DNA from: Bostrychus sinensis
Lineage: Eukaryota; Chordata; Actinopteri; Gobiiformes; Eleotridae
Direction: 5' to 3'
Assembly: GCA_020698575.1 (NCBI GenBank)
Contig: CM036252.1
Span: 22,419,706 to 22,483,705, forward strand
Length of the DNA: 64,000 nt
The stretch's first letter is position 1, and each line of letters starts with the position of its first letter. A program made the translations under genes and the position numbers. Below are positions 1 to 11,900 of this stretch, one piece after another. Below the pieces are notes generated by a model. The model saw only the letters and a program-made list of their open reading frames with translations, was not told the origin of the DNA and did not search any database.

Positions 1-1825
1 GATTTGTTAGATTTTGAAAATTGAAAAAGAGGATAATGGAATAATATTATTCCTAGACTACTTTAAAGCTTTTGACAAGCTCGAACATGCCTTTATTTTG
101 AAATCACTCAGTCAATTTAGATTTGGTCAAAAATGTATTAACACAATAGCAATATTGTATAAAGACAAAACAAGTGCTGTTTTACTAACCTCAGGTGCTA
201 CCAACAGATTTAATGTTAATAGAGGGACTCGACAAAGCAACCAAGTCTTCTTTTTTCATATTAGCAGCTGAAATGCTTGCATTATTTTTTCAAAATAATG
301 GACCAATTAACCATTAAATTTTGCTGGAAAAGTTAGCTTCAGGGTTATATTTAAATATAAACAAATGTGAGATTTTAACAATTCATATCAACAAACAAGA
401 TTTCATTTATTATATTCCACTTAAAAATTAAATTAAATATTTAGAAATAACAATACGTTTTCTTTATCTTACTGATAGGGAGAACATTAATATTCAAACT
501 GTCGTGGAAAAAAAAAATACTTAAAGTTGGTTACAGAGAAATATTTCAATATTTGGTAGGATTCTTTTAACAAAAATGGAAGGCATTTTTCGAGATTAAT
601 ATATCCAGCATACATACAGCTGTCCCAAACAGGTATATTAAAAATATAAATCAATATAACTAAATTGATAAAAATGACATGTTTAAACCTGTTGAAGATG
701 AGGGTGTGAATGTTATTGGTTTTGAGGTAATGAATGGGGCTCTTATGCTAAGATGGCTACAATAAATTTTTTAAAATACAAACACTCACTGTGGTTTAAT
801 ATACCATCTCATCTTTTTGAAATGGTTGGTGGTATATAATTTTTATTAAAATGCGATTTTGATCCAATTACCCATTAAATTATCTGATTATCATATGCAG
901 ATATTACTTTATTGGAAGTTGCTTTATAAACATAATTTTAGTCCACACAGTGCTACAATCTGGAATAAAAAGTATATATTACACAAATGGAAATTCTTGT
1001 TCTATAAAGAATGGGTAGCTAAAGGCGTGTGGGCTATAGTCCATTTAAAAGCAATGGTATGTTGGTGTTTAATGAATTTAAAAACAAATTTAACCTGGAA
1101 TGTACTAATAAAAGATAATCTATTGTAAATAAATTCATTCCTCCAGCTTTGTTAAACTTGGTAAAAACAAGTGTACAATACACTGCTTTGTTTATTGGGA
1201 ATTATAGCTTTGTAGATGTCAAATGTAATCATTGAATTTTAAGATCATCTTTGACAGTAGAATGGTTTCCCCAGCCAGGTAAACGGAAAATTTTATTTCC
1301 TAACTTGTCAAAAAAACAAACAAAAAAAAAACAAAAAACAAACAATGCCATCATTAGAACAAGATACTTGTCATTTCCTTTGTTACCAAAATTTAAATAA
1401 ATTAATTTCAAAACAATTAATGATATTTATCCATGCAAAAAAAAATCAGAGAATTAGATTCTATTTAGAGCATAATTTGTGCAAGTTTTGTGGAAATGAA
1501 ATTAAAAAATACTTATTTTATGATTTTACCACTGTAAATAAAAAAAAGGGATGATTTATACAATTGGCTTGCAACAAAAAATACTATACTCCAGTTTACT
1601 GCATTTAAAAATGAACTGATAACTTTTTGTAAGTTTCTTAAACATATTGAATGTAAATGGGCCACAAAAGTAATGGATCAATTATCACTTTATATGAATT
1701 AATGCCTTCTTATATTTATTTATGTTTGTTATTTTTTTTATTTGGTGCTGTTTAGACTTTTTATTCTATACAGTAAGTTGTAATGCCTTTTCAATTATTG
1801 AACTTATACAATAAAAAAAGTTCAC
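1..1825 (+). mobile_element. Degraded Tx1/L1-clade LINE, 3' half of ORF2
   Basis: Two stretches can be read as parts of one non-LTR reverse transcriptase. Positions 14-271 carry the fingers/palm region, with the motif FLDYFKAFDKLEH followed by a LYKDKTSAVL-like block and RGTRQ, which precedes the usual G-C-P-L-S motif. Positions 859-1128 carry the C-terminal part (WKLLYKHNFSPH, then a W-NKKYIL block), typical of the Tx1 group of L1-like elements in fish. Frames are broken between and after them. The AT-rich tail ends near an A-run at about 1812-1820. The copy is dead and truncated at the window edge. Assignment rests on recalled motif order, not on a database search. Confidence 0.7.
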
Positions 1826-3480
1826 CTCAGTTGTATAATTAGTGTTGATTTAGAGATTTATTTAACTTTGTTCATTCGGGGGCAGCTGCCACTCTGAGGA
1901 AGGTGCAGTCTAAAGCACAACAGTTACGCACCGTGCGCAAACACACACGCGTGTATCAGGTCAGAGCATAGAAGCAAGGCCTATACGAATAAATATCTAA
2001 TAATCTGTTTTGTGGCGGAGGTTGCAGTATATCTGTCAGTGTCTGTGCGCTGCGTAATTAGCCCCTTTATGCGGTGGGTCCCGTCCTGCTCACCGCCGAG
2101 CTATGCGCAGCCTAACTGCGGTGTGGTCATGCTAGTATGCGCTGAACCAGCAGCCAAAGACATAGCCACGTTGTGCCCTTTCAAGGCGCACCACAGAGTA
2201 CCGTTCCTGCCTGGCATTAGGTTGTCTCAGAACCGGATAGCGATCTCCGTGAGCGCGAGTGTATACCAGACAGACAAGCTTTAGCAGCGGCGGTGCCAGA
2301 GATTTTGATCAACATAGCAGCAACAGTCTTTTAGTGTCACATCAGTCAGTTACCTATGACTGCGCAGTTTTCTCTCATAAGTTCAGTAAAGAAGCCTCCA
2401 ACAAAAATATTGACGGGCGTCGGCCTGGTCGGCCCACCCACTTTTGTCCAAAGCACAGCCAGTTCAAATAGGCTACTTGATATTGATCCACCTCGAGCTG
2501 CCCTGCTGCCATAGGGTGACCCCGGATTTCCACTGCATGCGTATCCGCTGCACTGCGGGCCGCCACCGAACGACGGCCATGACCTTTGCCTATTGAATCC
2601 GTCTCCACTCCGCTGCGTCGGGCTGCGGAGCCCAGAGCAGCTCGGGAAGAGCATCCTCGAGAAGTATGAGTTTGTGCCATGAAAGCCAATTAATAAAGTC
2701 TAAAGCAACTATTTATTTAGAAGCTGAAGGACAGAAAACAATAGTTTAATATGAGATTGCTTTGGAGTTCACTTCACTTTCATTTCACGGGGGTTTCCCT
2801 TCTAACGGGAAAGTAGCTGGGCACGAAAAAGCTATACGATAATAAATGTTTAATTGTGTCATATAGTTTCTGTAGTACGTAAACGGCCTTCTAAGACGGA
2901 CTATATCAAAGATAATATGGGAAATATTAATTAAATGTAAATATTCTAATCAAAAACGTTCGTACGAAGTTACATTACTTCTAAATCCGGATGTTGTGCA
3001 CGTCCAGTTTCCTGTTTGCTGTGATCTGAGCTGCAGAGGTTGATCTGAACGGAGTCTGCCGTCGAAGAAAATTGGCTGCGTATCTCCGGCGCAGGGCGGA
3101 GCACAGCCGGACCGGCGCCGCAGCGCTGCGGAGGCTGTGGAAACGCTCTCATTCACTACAACGGCTGTGTTTACTGCGGAGTGCGTGGCGCAGTGCAGCG
3201 GAACGGAGTCGCATGAAACCCCAATTTCCACCCCCAGTGGGATTTGCGCAAACGGAAAACATGACACATTTGGGGACATAAATATAATCCAACCCATATG
3301 TACACACTTCTCAATAAATGTGAGTGCAGCCGAATACACTGTGTTTGTGCAGCATATTAATAGAAAAAAAGACAATGATCAGGATAAGGATCACGGGTCG
3401 AGGACTTAATTGAAGTTGAAGTTCTCGACGCATGTCCAGGTCACATATTTCCAAAAGTGAACCAACTACTCACTTCTCAC
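1826..3480. other. Gene-free stretch with GC-rich inverted arms
   Basis: I see no supportable gene here. Two GC-rich blocks (about 2480-2680 and 3000-3260) resemble each other in inverted orientation: 2530-2565 (tgcatgcgtatccgctgcac) matches the reverse complement of about 3180-3225 with mismatches. This suggests the ends of a decayed DNA transposon or an old palindromic repeat. Short reading frames here (for example 2950-3375 minus) are GC-rich shadows without recognisable domains. Confidence 0.4.
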
Positions 3481-3487
3481 ACTGACC

Positions 3488-3679
3488 ATGACATCCTGTA
3501 CAGTGGAGAGACTCTTTTCAGCTGTAAACAGAATCAAAACGGGCACCAGGGCAATGATGTTCACAGAAAGACTGAACTCTTTATCGCTGATTTCCTTTGA
3601 ACGAGAAATAACGGTGAGTATTGATTACAGTGAGATAATTGCAGTGCTCAATGAGAAACCCCGCCGTCTTTTATTGTAG
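3488..3679 (+). pseudogene. hAT transposase C-terminal dimerisation fragment
   Basis: The 63-residue frame reads CTVERLFSAVNRIKTGTRA followed by a hydrophobic helix. This is the hallmark of the hAT C-terminal dimerisation region (E-R-x-F-S-A-x-x-x-I-K-T). No catalytic domain can be read upstream, so this is a remnant. About 270 bases downstream, ctggcgccgccactg (3948-3962) looks like a hAT terminal inverted repeat and may mark the 3' end of the element. I could not identify the matching left end. Confidence 0.65.
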
Positions 3680-4047
3680 GCGAAAGTTTGGTAAAGTTTT
3701 ATCATTGTTTTTGTTGTTTGTCTGTTAAAGATGTTGCATTTAATAAGGTATAACACAAGTTTAAATAAATGGCGCAAGGGAGATTTTCAAAAGATTATTG
3801 TCGTTTTGGTCATGTCTTTCACATTAAGCACCATGGACAGTGACAGGCACACACAAGCGTCTAGGCGCGGCGCAGAAACTTCCCTCGCTCGCACACATTT
3901 TTTTTTTGCCCAGCCAGTCATCTCTAGGCCCATCCACGTTCGCAATCCTGGCGCCGCCACTGCTCCAGCCATGAAATTAATCAAACTGCTGCACACCACA
4001 GTGCAGTAGTTTGTAGCGGGTACAGTCAGACCCATGGATAGGTAATA

Positions 4048-4478
4048 GGAGTGTAACCATACAGTAACGATATCGATGTATTGATTTTTTTTTCCTACAA
4101 TACAACTATATGGATACACATTACCTTGAATCAAATCATGTCGTTTTCTAGGTAGTGTATCATGTAGTGTAAACAATAATATTGGACGTTTAGATATGAA
4201 TAATTTATATAAATTATATGTTAAAATAAAACCAGATATGTCTTTTTGGATGTAGTCTTTGTGTTTTTAATGGAATATGAATGTTATATGACTTTGCTTT
4301 CTTTCACCCTGACATAATCAACCCTAGCAGTGCTACATTTGAAAGTAAACCTTTATGATTTTTAGCAAAAATTTGCTGAATCAATGATCAGTATGAAGGT
4401 GTTGAATCAAATCGTTCCAATTAGTCAATATCATTCTTGAATTGCATCAATATGTATTGTATCAACATGTTACACTCC
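4048..4478. mobile_element. MITE with 10-bp terminal inverted repeats and TA flanks
   Basis: The segment starts GGAGTGTAAC and ends GTTACACTCC, a perfect 10-bp inverted pair, and sits between TA dinucleotides (4046-4047 and 4479-4480). Similarity continues imperfectly inward (cgatgtattg against caatatgtattg). There is no coding capacity. TA flanks would suit Tc1/mariner-type mobilisation, but 'gtgtaac' ends also occur in fish hAT MITEs, so the superfamily is uncertain. Confidence 0.55.
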
Positions 4479-5990
4479 TAAAGGGTAAAGACTCATTGAG
4501 CTCATGAAGACAATACCACATGCACTGAGCAAATCAATATAGTTTTACTGAACTTGTGTCAAATTAATGGGTTTATTATGAACAGTGTTTGCTCTGTCAT
4601 GACTTTAGGATTATATTTTTCAGTTTTGATTGTTTACATTCACAGTGAATGCGAAAGATGCAGGTAAAGGCGCCAATAATTAGCGGCTAATTAAATTTAT
4701 TAATGCATGTAAATGCGCCATTCCCTGTTCTCACAGGAGACTTCAATCTGAGAAGTTGAGCTGTAGCCTGCTGTAGTTGATAAATAATTCAAATTCAAAT
4801 TCAGTGGGAGAATAGCTAGAGATGCGTCCTCTCACTGCCTGAATCTGTGCAGGATTTGTCTTTTTCTTCCTTTTAGTGTCTAACCTATTAAGTAGCCTAT
4901 ATGAATGTACCGCTGCATCAGTCAGAGCAGTGAAGGACCCCAGTGTGCCGGTGTAAACACGTGGCTGTCTTAGATAAGCCTGTTCAAAAATTACATATTT
5001 TCAGCCGTCAACAAGAAGTATTAGCCTAATAACAAATAGTAATTTCAATGTAATTTCAAGTATCAATTATTTTTACATTAACACAGTGGGGTTCATCTTC
5101 TAATGTTTCTTTAGGTGGGTCTAGTTCCCCTCTGATATAGGCCTAAAGGTGCAAAATTCTTGGTGGGGCATGATGAGGCATTGGCCATGGCTGGCGCTCT
5201 CACCCTAGCGCCGCCCCTGACCCATAGCACAGTCCTGTAACAATCAGTAACAATCTGAGAGGGGCTGATGCCTTAACTAATTCTACTGATCAGTTTCACG
5301 TGTGCGCAGAAAGTGAAGCAACATGACATTATTTGGACTAGAAATGATAAATAATTGTGAAAAAAAAATAGTATTCACCATCACAATGGTATATAAATAT
5401 TTATACCATCATTTATTTTACTTTCATTATTGATTGATTGATTGATTGGTTATGTGAATCAGGTTACTTATTTCTATTCTATATCCAAAATATAATTTTA
5501 AGATATGTGCAACAATAACCATACAAAAAGACAGTAATATTTTCTGTTTCTAAATGATTTGATACATTTTACAATATATAAATGTATCTTCTCGTTGCGT
5601 GTGTGGTCATACATTTTCTTGATCAAGGTTTTAAAAAGGTCTTAAAAAGTCTTAAATTTCACATTACAAATTGTATTGCAATAGTTTAGTTTGGCCTGTA
5701 AATTTGTACTTATAGCTTTCTCATTCATTAGGAAACTTACTTTTTTATGCCATTACATTGTGGTAAATATAGGGCTGACAATGATGCATTGTTTTGTCTC
5801 GATTTGTTTATACACAGTATTTTGCATGCTTGATGCTCAATAAGTTTTCAAGGTGGACTTTTGTTGTGTGTTTGTTTAATGATCCTGCACTCACAATTCA
5901 TTTCATTTAGGCTGAAGAATGAGGTAGGTGTTGGGTCTGTCCAGCTCTTTCAAAGTCTTTGGTTTAAAAGGACATTGAAATACAGTAGTA
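4479..5990. other. Gene-free AT-rich region upstream of copy 1
   Basis: No gene is supportable. The stretch ctagcgccgcccctg ending at 5219 looks like a second hAT-type terminal repeat. A (TTGA)n run lies near 5430-5450. From about 5860 to the ATG at 6018 the sequence is the proximal promoter/leader of the lectin-FN3 gene and is nearly identical to 15965-16109 ahead of the second copy, which fixes the left edge of the duplicated unit. Confidence 0.5.
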
Positions 5991-6017
5991 CACTGATGAT
6001 CTTTTAAGAAAGTCAAC

Positions 6018-8908
6018 ATGGCAGGAACATCTACTCTAGCCTACTCCTGTGTTTTGACCATTTGGGGTGAGTTTTTGATTAGACCTGATTTTAATGGTGC
6101 ATTTTTGTCAATTTTAAATTTTAAATTAATGTTTCTCATGTTTCTGAGGTAGGTAGGTGCTACTTTCAGGCAACACTGATGTGCACATAGAAACATTTGT
6201 TTAACTTATTGTTTTCAGTTATGGTGTTGGCATACAGCTCTGCAGAGAGACAATACTTTCCCCAACACACAAACGCCACCTGGATCGATGCAAGGAGCTA
6301 CTGCCAGGTACGACAGCTTAGCAACATTAAATATACTTCAATTATCAGAGCTTAATTATGTAGCTGTTGTAGCAGTGGTATTATTATTTAACTAGTCACA
6401 AGTTAAATAAGTTAAAGTTAATAGTAATATGTATTGTGGTAAAGACTGTACTACTAATGTCCGGTTCACTATGGTGATGACCGCGGAGCGTGCACTGGTT
6501 AAATGCCTGTATGATCCCCCAAGCAAATAATGACCCAGATGGTGATCTTCAGTAGTGTTTAATTGGTAGATTTATGCACTGATTATTTGTGTGTGTGTGG
6601 TTCTGTAAATAAACATAAATAAACATAAATAACATCACCTGCAAATTGTGCAATACAAATAATAAGACAATAGAATACAGATGAACTAATGCTATACGTA
6701 CAAGGCTTTACTATTAGGCATCAGGCCTTAAGGCAATTACCCAATTAACAGGTCAGCATAAGGCTTTTCACAATCACTTATTCCACCCTTCGAAATGCTT
6801 GTCTTGTGTAAATAAAGTACTCAGACAATAATAAAGTACCCAAACAATATTAAAGAATACAACTAAATATGATACAAATTCACTAACTCAAGTAAAACTT
6901 AGCATAGCTTAGCCAAAATTGCTACCAAAGGCTAATGAACAAATTAGTTTGAAATTCACAGTAAAGAACTAAAATAACTTGGCAAACATATGATAAGATC
7001 ACATCAGAACAACCAACCTGTCTCATGGACGCACACTCAATCCAACATCAGCATAAACAGCAATATAAAGGAGGTAACACTTTCCCTGTCACTGGAAAAA
7101 CAACTCTGCTCATAAAACGGCCGCGGCCCTAGTGGTCGGCCTGAAAACTGCAATCTAACATATAATGGTGTATTACAGTCTTCTCTTCATAACATGTACG
7201 TTGTTTAATATCGGACATGGGTAGAGTAGCCAAAATATTTACTCACGCAAGTGTATTGTTATTTAAAAAATATTAAAAATAATATTACTGACGTTTAAGT
7301 AAAAAATAGTCACCACAGAAATTACTCAAATAAAATCAAAAAGGTGTAGAAAAACTACTGAGTAACTGTTTGGACGTAATGTCTTTGAGTTTTGATATGA
7401 TCAGTATATCAGAATATATAAAATAATCATGTACAAATTCCTAGCAAAAAACTGTAAAATTTAGCTTAAATAAAAGACATTTTATTATTATAACAAACTA
7501 AGGTACAAAAACGCACATTTACGGTATTAGTACTGTGAAGGATCTGTTTAGAGGAGGTATTTTTATGTCGTTTCAGCAGCTGCAAGCGGAATTTGGACTA
7601 CCCCATACACACTTTTTTAGATACTTGCAGTTGCGGAGTTTTAAAAATACTTTAAAAATACTTCTCTCCAACACTTCAGACCCCCTCTGCTGGTTGGATA
7701 GATGATTGCCTGACAGTAGATCCGTTACAGAATGGGGCTATATCTTCCTTATATAAATTGATTCACACAGCAGCAGTGCCCTCTATGGACAGCATCAAAA
7801 AGCAGTGGCAACTGGACATAGAGCTCCCCCACGGTCACGTGGGGGAGCTCGAGAGCTTTCCGAAAATATGTAATTTGTGTGTATAATGTAAACGGATATA
7901 TTGTTTTTGCTAAAATTATTATTAGGCCCGAACCCCAAGGGTGGCGCAGGGCCTATTGTGTCTGCACAGCAGAGCGCGAAGCGCACTGCCCAAAAGTGCG
8001 CGAAGCGCACAAAAACAAAGCGCGAAGCGCTTTGCCATGTACACACTCATGGCATCAAGTACTACACAAACACATATACCTCAGGTATGGACGCCACATA
8101 CTTGTATTTGCTCAGAATCAATGGAAGTCAGTGGGCGAAGCCCACTCATAAGTGCGCGAAGTGCACAAAAACAAAGCGCGAAGCGCTTTCCCATGTACAC
8201 ACTCATGGCATCCAGAATGAATGGAAGTCAATGGGCGAAGCCCATTCGTAGGTCAATGACGAGCGCTGGGGGACCTCGAGAGCTTTCCGAAAATATATAA
8301 TTTGTGGGTATAATGTAAACGGATATATTGTTTTTGCTAAAATTATTATTATTTTTCTTTCTTTCTAACTTTCTTTCTTTCTTTCTTTCTTTCTTTATTT
8401 ATTTTTCTTCTGCTCTTTGAGCGCTAATTTGACCCCCTGAACATTTATGAAAACTCACCAAATTTTGCCCAAAATTCACGCGTGCGTGAAAATTTTTTTT
8501 AATATAGGTGCCATACAGAACCTTACAAAAGTGGCGCGACAGCGCCCCCTGGAAAAATGAAAATACATTGCGCCAGTGGGAGTTGGCCAAGCATAAAGTT
8601 TGTCGTAGACCCACCAAATTCGGTACACACATTGCTGAGGTGGAGCCAAACAAAAAATATTATTATGGCCACGCCCCCTGACAAACCGGAAGTCGGCAAT
8701 TTACGATTGAAATCTGCAAAGTGCTGAGTCAGCAATTTTGTATGCGTCGTACTTTTTCTATCTCCTCCTTGGACTGCCTCCTTGGCAGAAAAATACTTTA
8801 TGTGACACCGATCACAAAAGCCAATGAGACCCATGTCATATTTTATACTGTGTTGTCATGGCGATGACTGAAACCTGCCATTTTATTCCAATGGGTCTGA
8901 AACAAAAA

Positions 8909-8963
<55 letters not shown>

Positions 8964-11900
8964 TTTTTTGTGTGTGTGTGTTTTTGTATGTCTATGTATC
9001 ATGTGAAATGTCATTGGGCTGCATAATTCAGAAATTCAGTTATGTGCATTTTCCTTGAAGCTCTGTCACGGATGTGTGGAGGTGTTGTTGGGGGTTAGTT
9101 TGTTTGATTTAAGAAAAATATCCAACTAAAAACACACATTTACAATTCTTCTCACGTTCATTTTTTACAACATTAAACTTTTGAAACCAATAGGTAATGC
9201 ATAGACATGGGCATAGTTGCCAAAAATGTATGTATGAAGTAACAATATTGTTACTTCAAAATAATATGACTCTAGTAGAAGTAAAGCATGTTGCAATAAA
9301 AATAAATGGTAATGTGTAACTACAGAACTTAGAAGTACAATTTATTGAAAAAGTGAGTCATTGTAACTCAATTGTTCACCTCTGTTTAATAGACTTTAAT
9401 AGAGTTTTGATCTAAATGCAAAGCTCTAACATTACAAACATATTTTTCTCTTTCTTACAGGCCTGTTATAAAGAGCTTGTGACAGTCACCCCTGAGAACA
9501 TCCAGAGTATTGTCCAGAATCTGTCCTCAGTCTACTGGATTGGCCTCCGCAAGAGACCAGTAAATGCATCTGTCAACTCATCTCTCTACTCCTTCAACGA
9601 CACCACCATGTTTTGGTCTCGCTGGGCCAATGGGGATCCTCTCACTTTCCAGAATTGGTACCCAGGCCATCCTGTGTTCAAATCCCCTTACCCAAGACGA
9701 GACTGCTGCAGCTGCTCCTGTACCTGCCCAGCACCACCAACCACTCGCCCTACAACCACTCAGCAAGTTACATATAGTACAACCGTCACTACACAGAATG
9801 CAACACATGCCACCGCTATACATAATGTTACATACAACGAAACAGCCTCCACACAAAATGCTACATTTAGTCCAACTGTTGGCACAGATAATGTTACATA
9901 CAACGCAATAGCCTCCACACAAAATGCTACATTTAGTCTAACTGTTGGCACAGATAATGTTACATACAACGCAACAGCCTCCACACAAAATGCTACATTT
10001 AGTCCAACTGTTGGCACAGATAATGTTACATACAAAACAACAGTCTCCACACAAAATGTTACATATGCATATACCAATACCACGGTGCTCACAGATCACT
10101 TTACAAGACCAGCTCAAAATACCACTAGTCAATGGAAAACCCCATTTAGCACAGCAGCACCGTTTACACACACACCATACACACCATTAGATTCTCAATG
10201 TGTGAAAACACCAATGTTCCAAGATGTGCCTGATCTTGATGAAAACTATATTGAAGATTCGTGTGTGGCCATGCTGAGCTTTGGGGCTTGGGTTGAAAAG
10301 GACTGCTGGGAGAGTCGGCCTTTTATTTGTTATGAAGGTATTACTCATCCACTTACTAACCCTAGCAAAATGCTTCATTCAACAGACACTACTTATACCT
10401 ATGCTCAATTACAGATCAGTTTTATGGCCAAGTCGGTGTGACCAACATAACATCTACAAGTGCTGATCTCACCTGGGAGAGTGGTCCAGGTAACATCACC
10501 CATTACCAGCTAGAGGTCCATGGTCCAAATAATACCCTGAACTTGAGTAATTTCACAACTAAGGAAACCAGTTGTCACCTCCAGAACCTGACCTCAGGGA
10601 CCTTTTACTCAGCTCAGGTGTTTCCTGTGAAGTGTGAGCGAAAACTCAACCCAGGGAATGCCACTTTCTACACAGGTACAGTCTTTACCTCTCTGCCCAC
10701 TGTGTGTTTGTTCACAAATCTGATCATTGTTCTCTTTCTAAAGTCCTCGACAAAGTGTCAGACCTCCAAGTTGTAAACCAGACAGAAAAGTGTGTCTCCC
10801 TGAGCTGGACCAGATCATCCGGTAATGTGGATTTGTACATTGTTAAGACAGGTTCAGAAGGGTTACTAAAACACACTGAGACCAAAACTGAAGTAGTAAC
10901 AGTCTGTGACTTGACCCCTGGACAACTGCACCACTTCAGCGTCCAATCAGGAGTCAAAGACAAGTCCCACTGGAGCGACCCATCCACCGTCTCTGCATAC
11001 ACTAGTGAGAAACTGTCTGTTTTCAAGTTGGTATAATATTGTTCACACTTATTATTTTTGTTACTGTTATTTTCTCCCTTTCAGAGCCTGCAAAAGTATC
11101 TAACCTGCAAACAAAAGACATTAACGATACCTCCATGTTACTTACATGGGATAAACCCACAGGCAACGCCACAGGGTATCTGGTGACATATTTTTGGATT
11201 AATGGGTAAATATTTGTACAAACAGTTTTATCTTTAATGTTAATAATTTCTATAATTTCCCTCAAGTATATCTTACACAGAGTGGAAGGAAAACTCCTAT
11301 TTCCCTTTCTGTCAGGACACAAGTGGTATCAACTAATAAAAAGGTGAATAAAATGGAACTGAATGTTGCAGGGCTTCCCAGTGGCACCAAGATTACACTG
11401 AGCGTGATAGCACTGGCCAATGACAGTCTGAAAGGTGACAACCAGACTGTACACAGCTACACATGTGAGTGTATGGCAGGGCACATTAGATACAATTATC
11501 CCCAAGTGTAAATTGGTAGTAAAATGGATCAGGTATTAACTACACAATGTGTGAACTATTCCAGATTCGAGACCCGTTACTGACCTGAAGTTGTTGTCCC
11601 CAAGCACCGGCAAGATTTTTGCTGAGTGGAAATATTCAGAGGGGTCCCTGAATTTCACTGCCGAACTGTATCTCGGCAATGAACTGATAAAGACTGAAAG
11701 TGTTGTAAACAAAACCAGTACAATGTTTGATGGCCTGAAGAATTCTGCAGAGTACACTGTTTCAGTTTTCAGTGTCAGCGGAGAAACCCAAAGCCCAAGA
11801 GTTAATGGGTCTGAATTCACCAGTAAGTCACTGTGTATTTATGGTGCAATTGTGACCCTTTTCTGCCTTTGCTTTATTTGATCACTATTTTTATTATTCA

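Noticed and set aside
2950..3375. A 141-codon minus-strand frame
   Set aside because: Lies in GC-rich repeat arms, has no domain, and overlaps several other open frames of equal length.
9578..10171. Minus-strand frames over the lectin insert (Cys/Val-rich repeats)
   Set aside because: They are antisense shadows of the 66-nt repeats, with no start context or homology, and the plus-strand frame fits splice phases.
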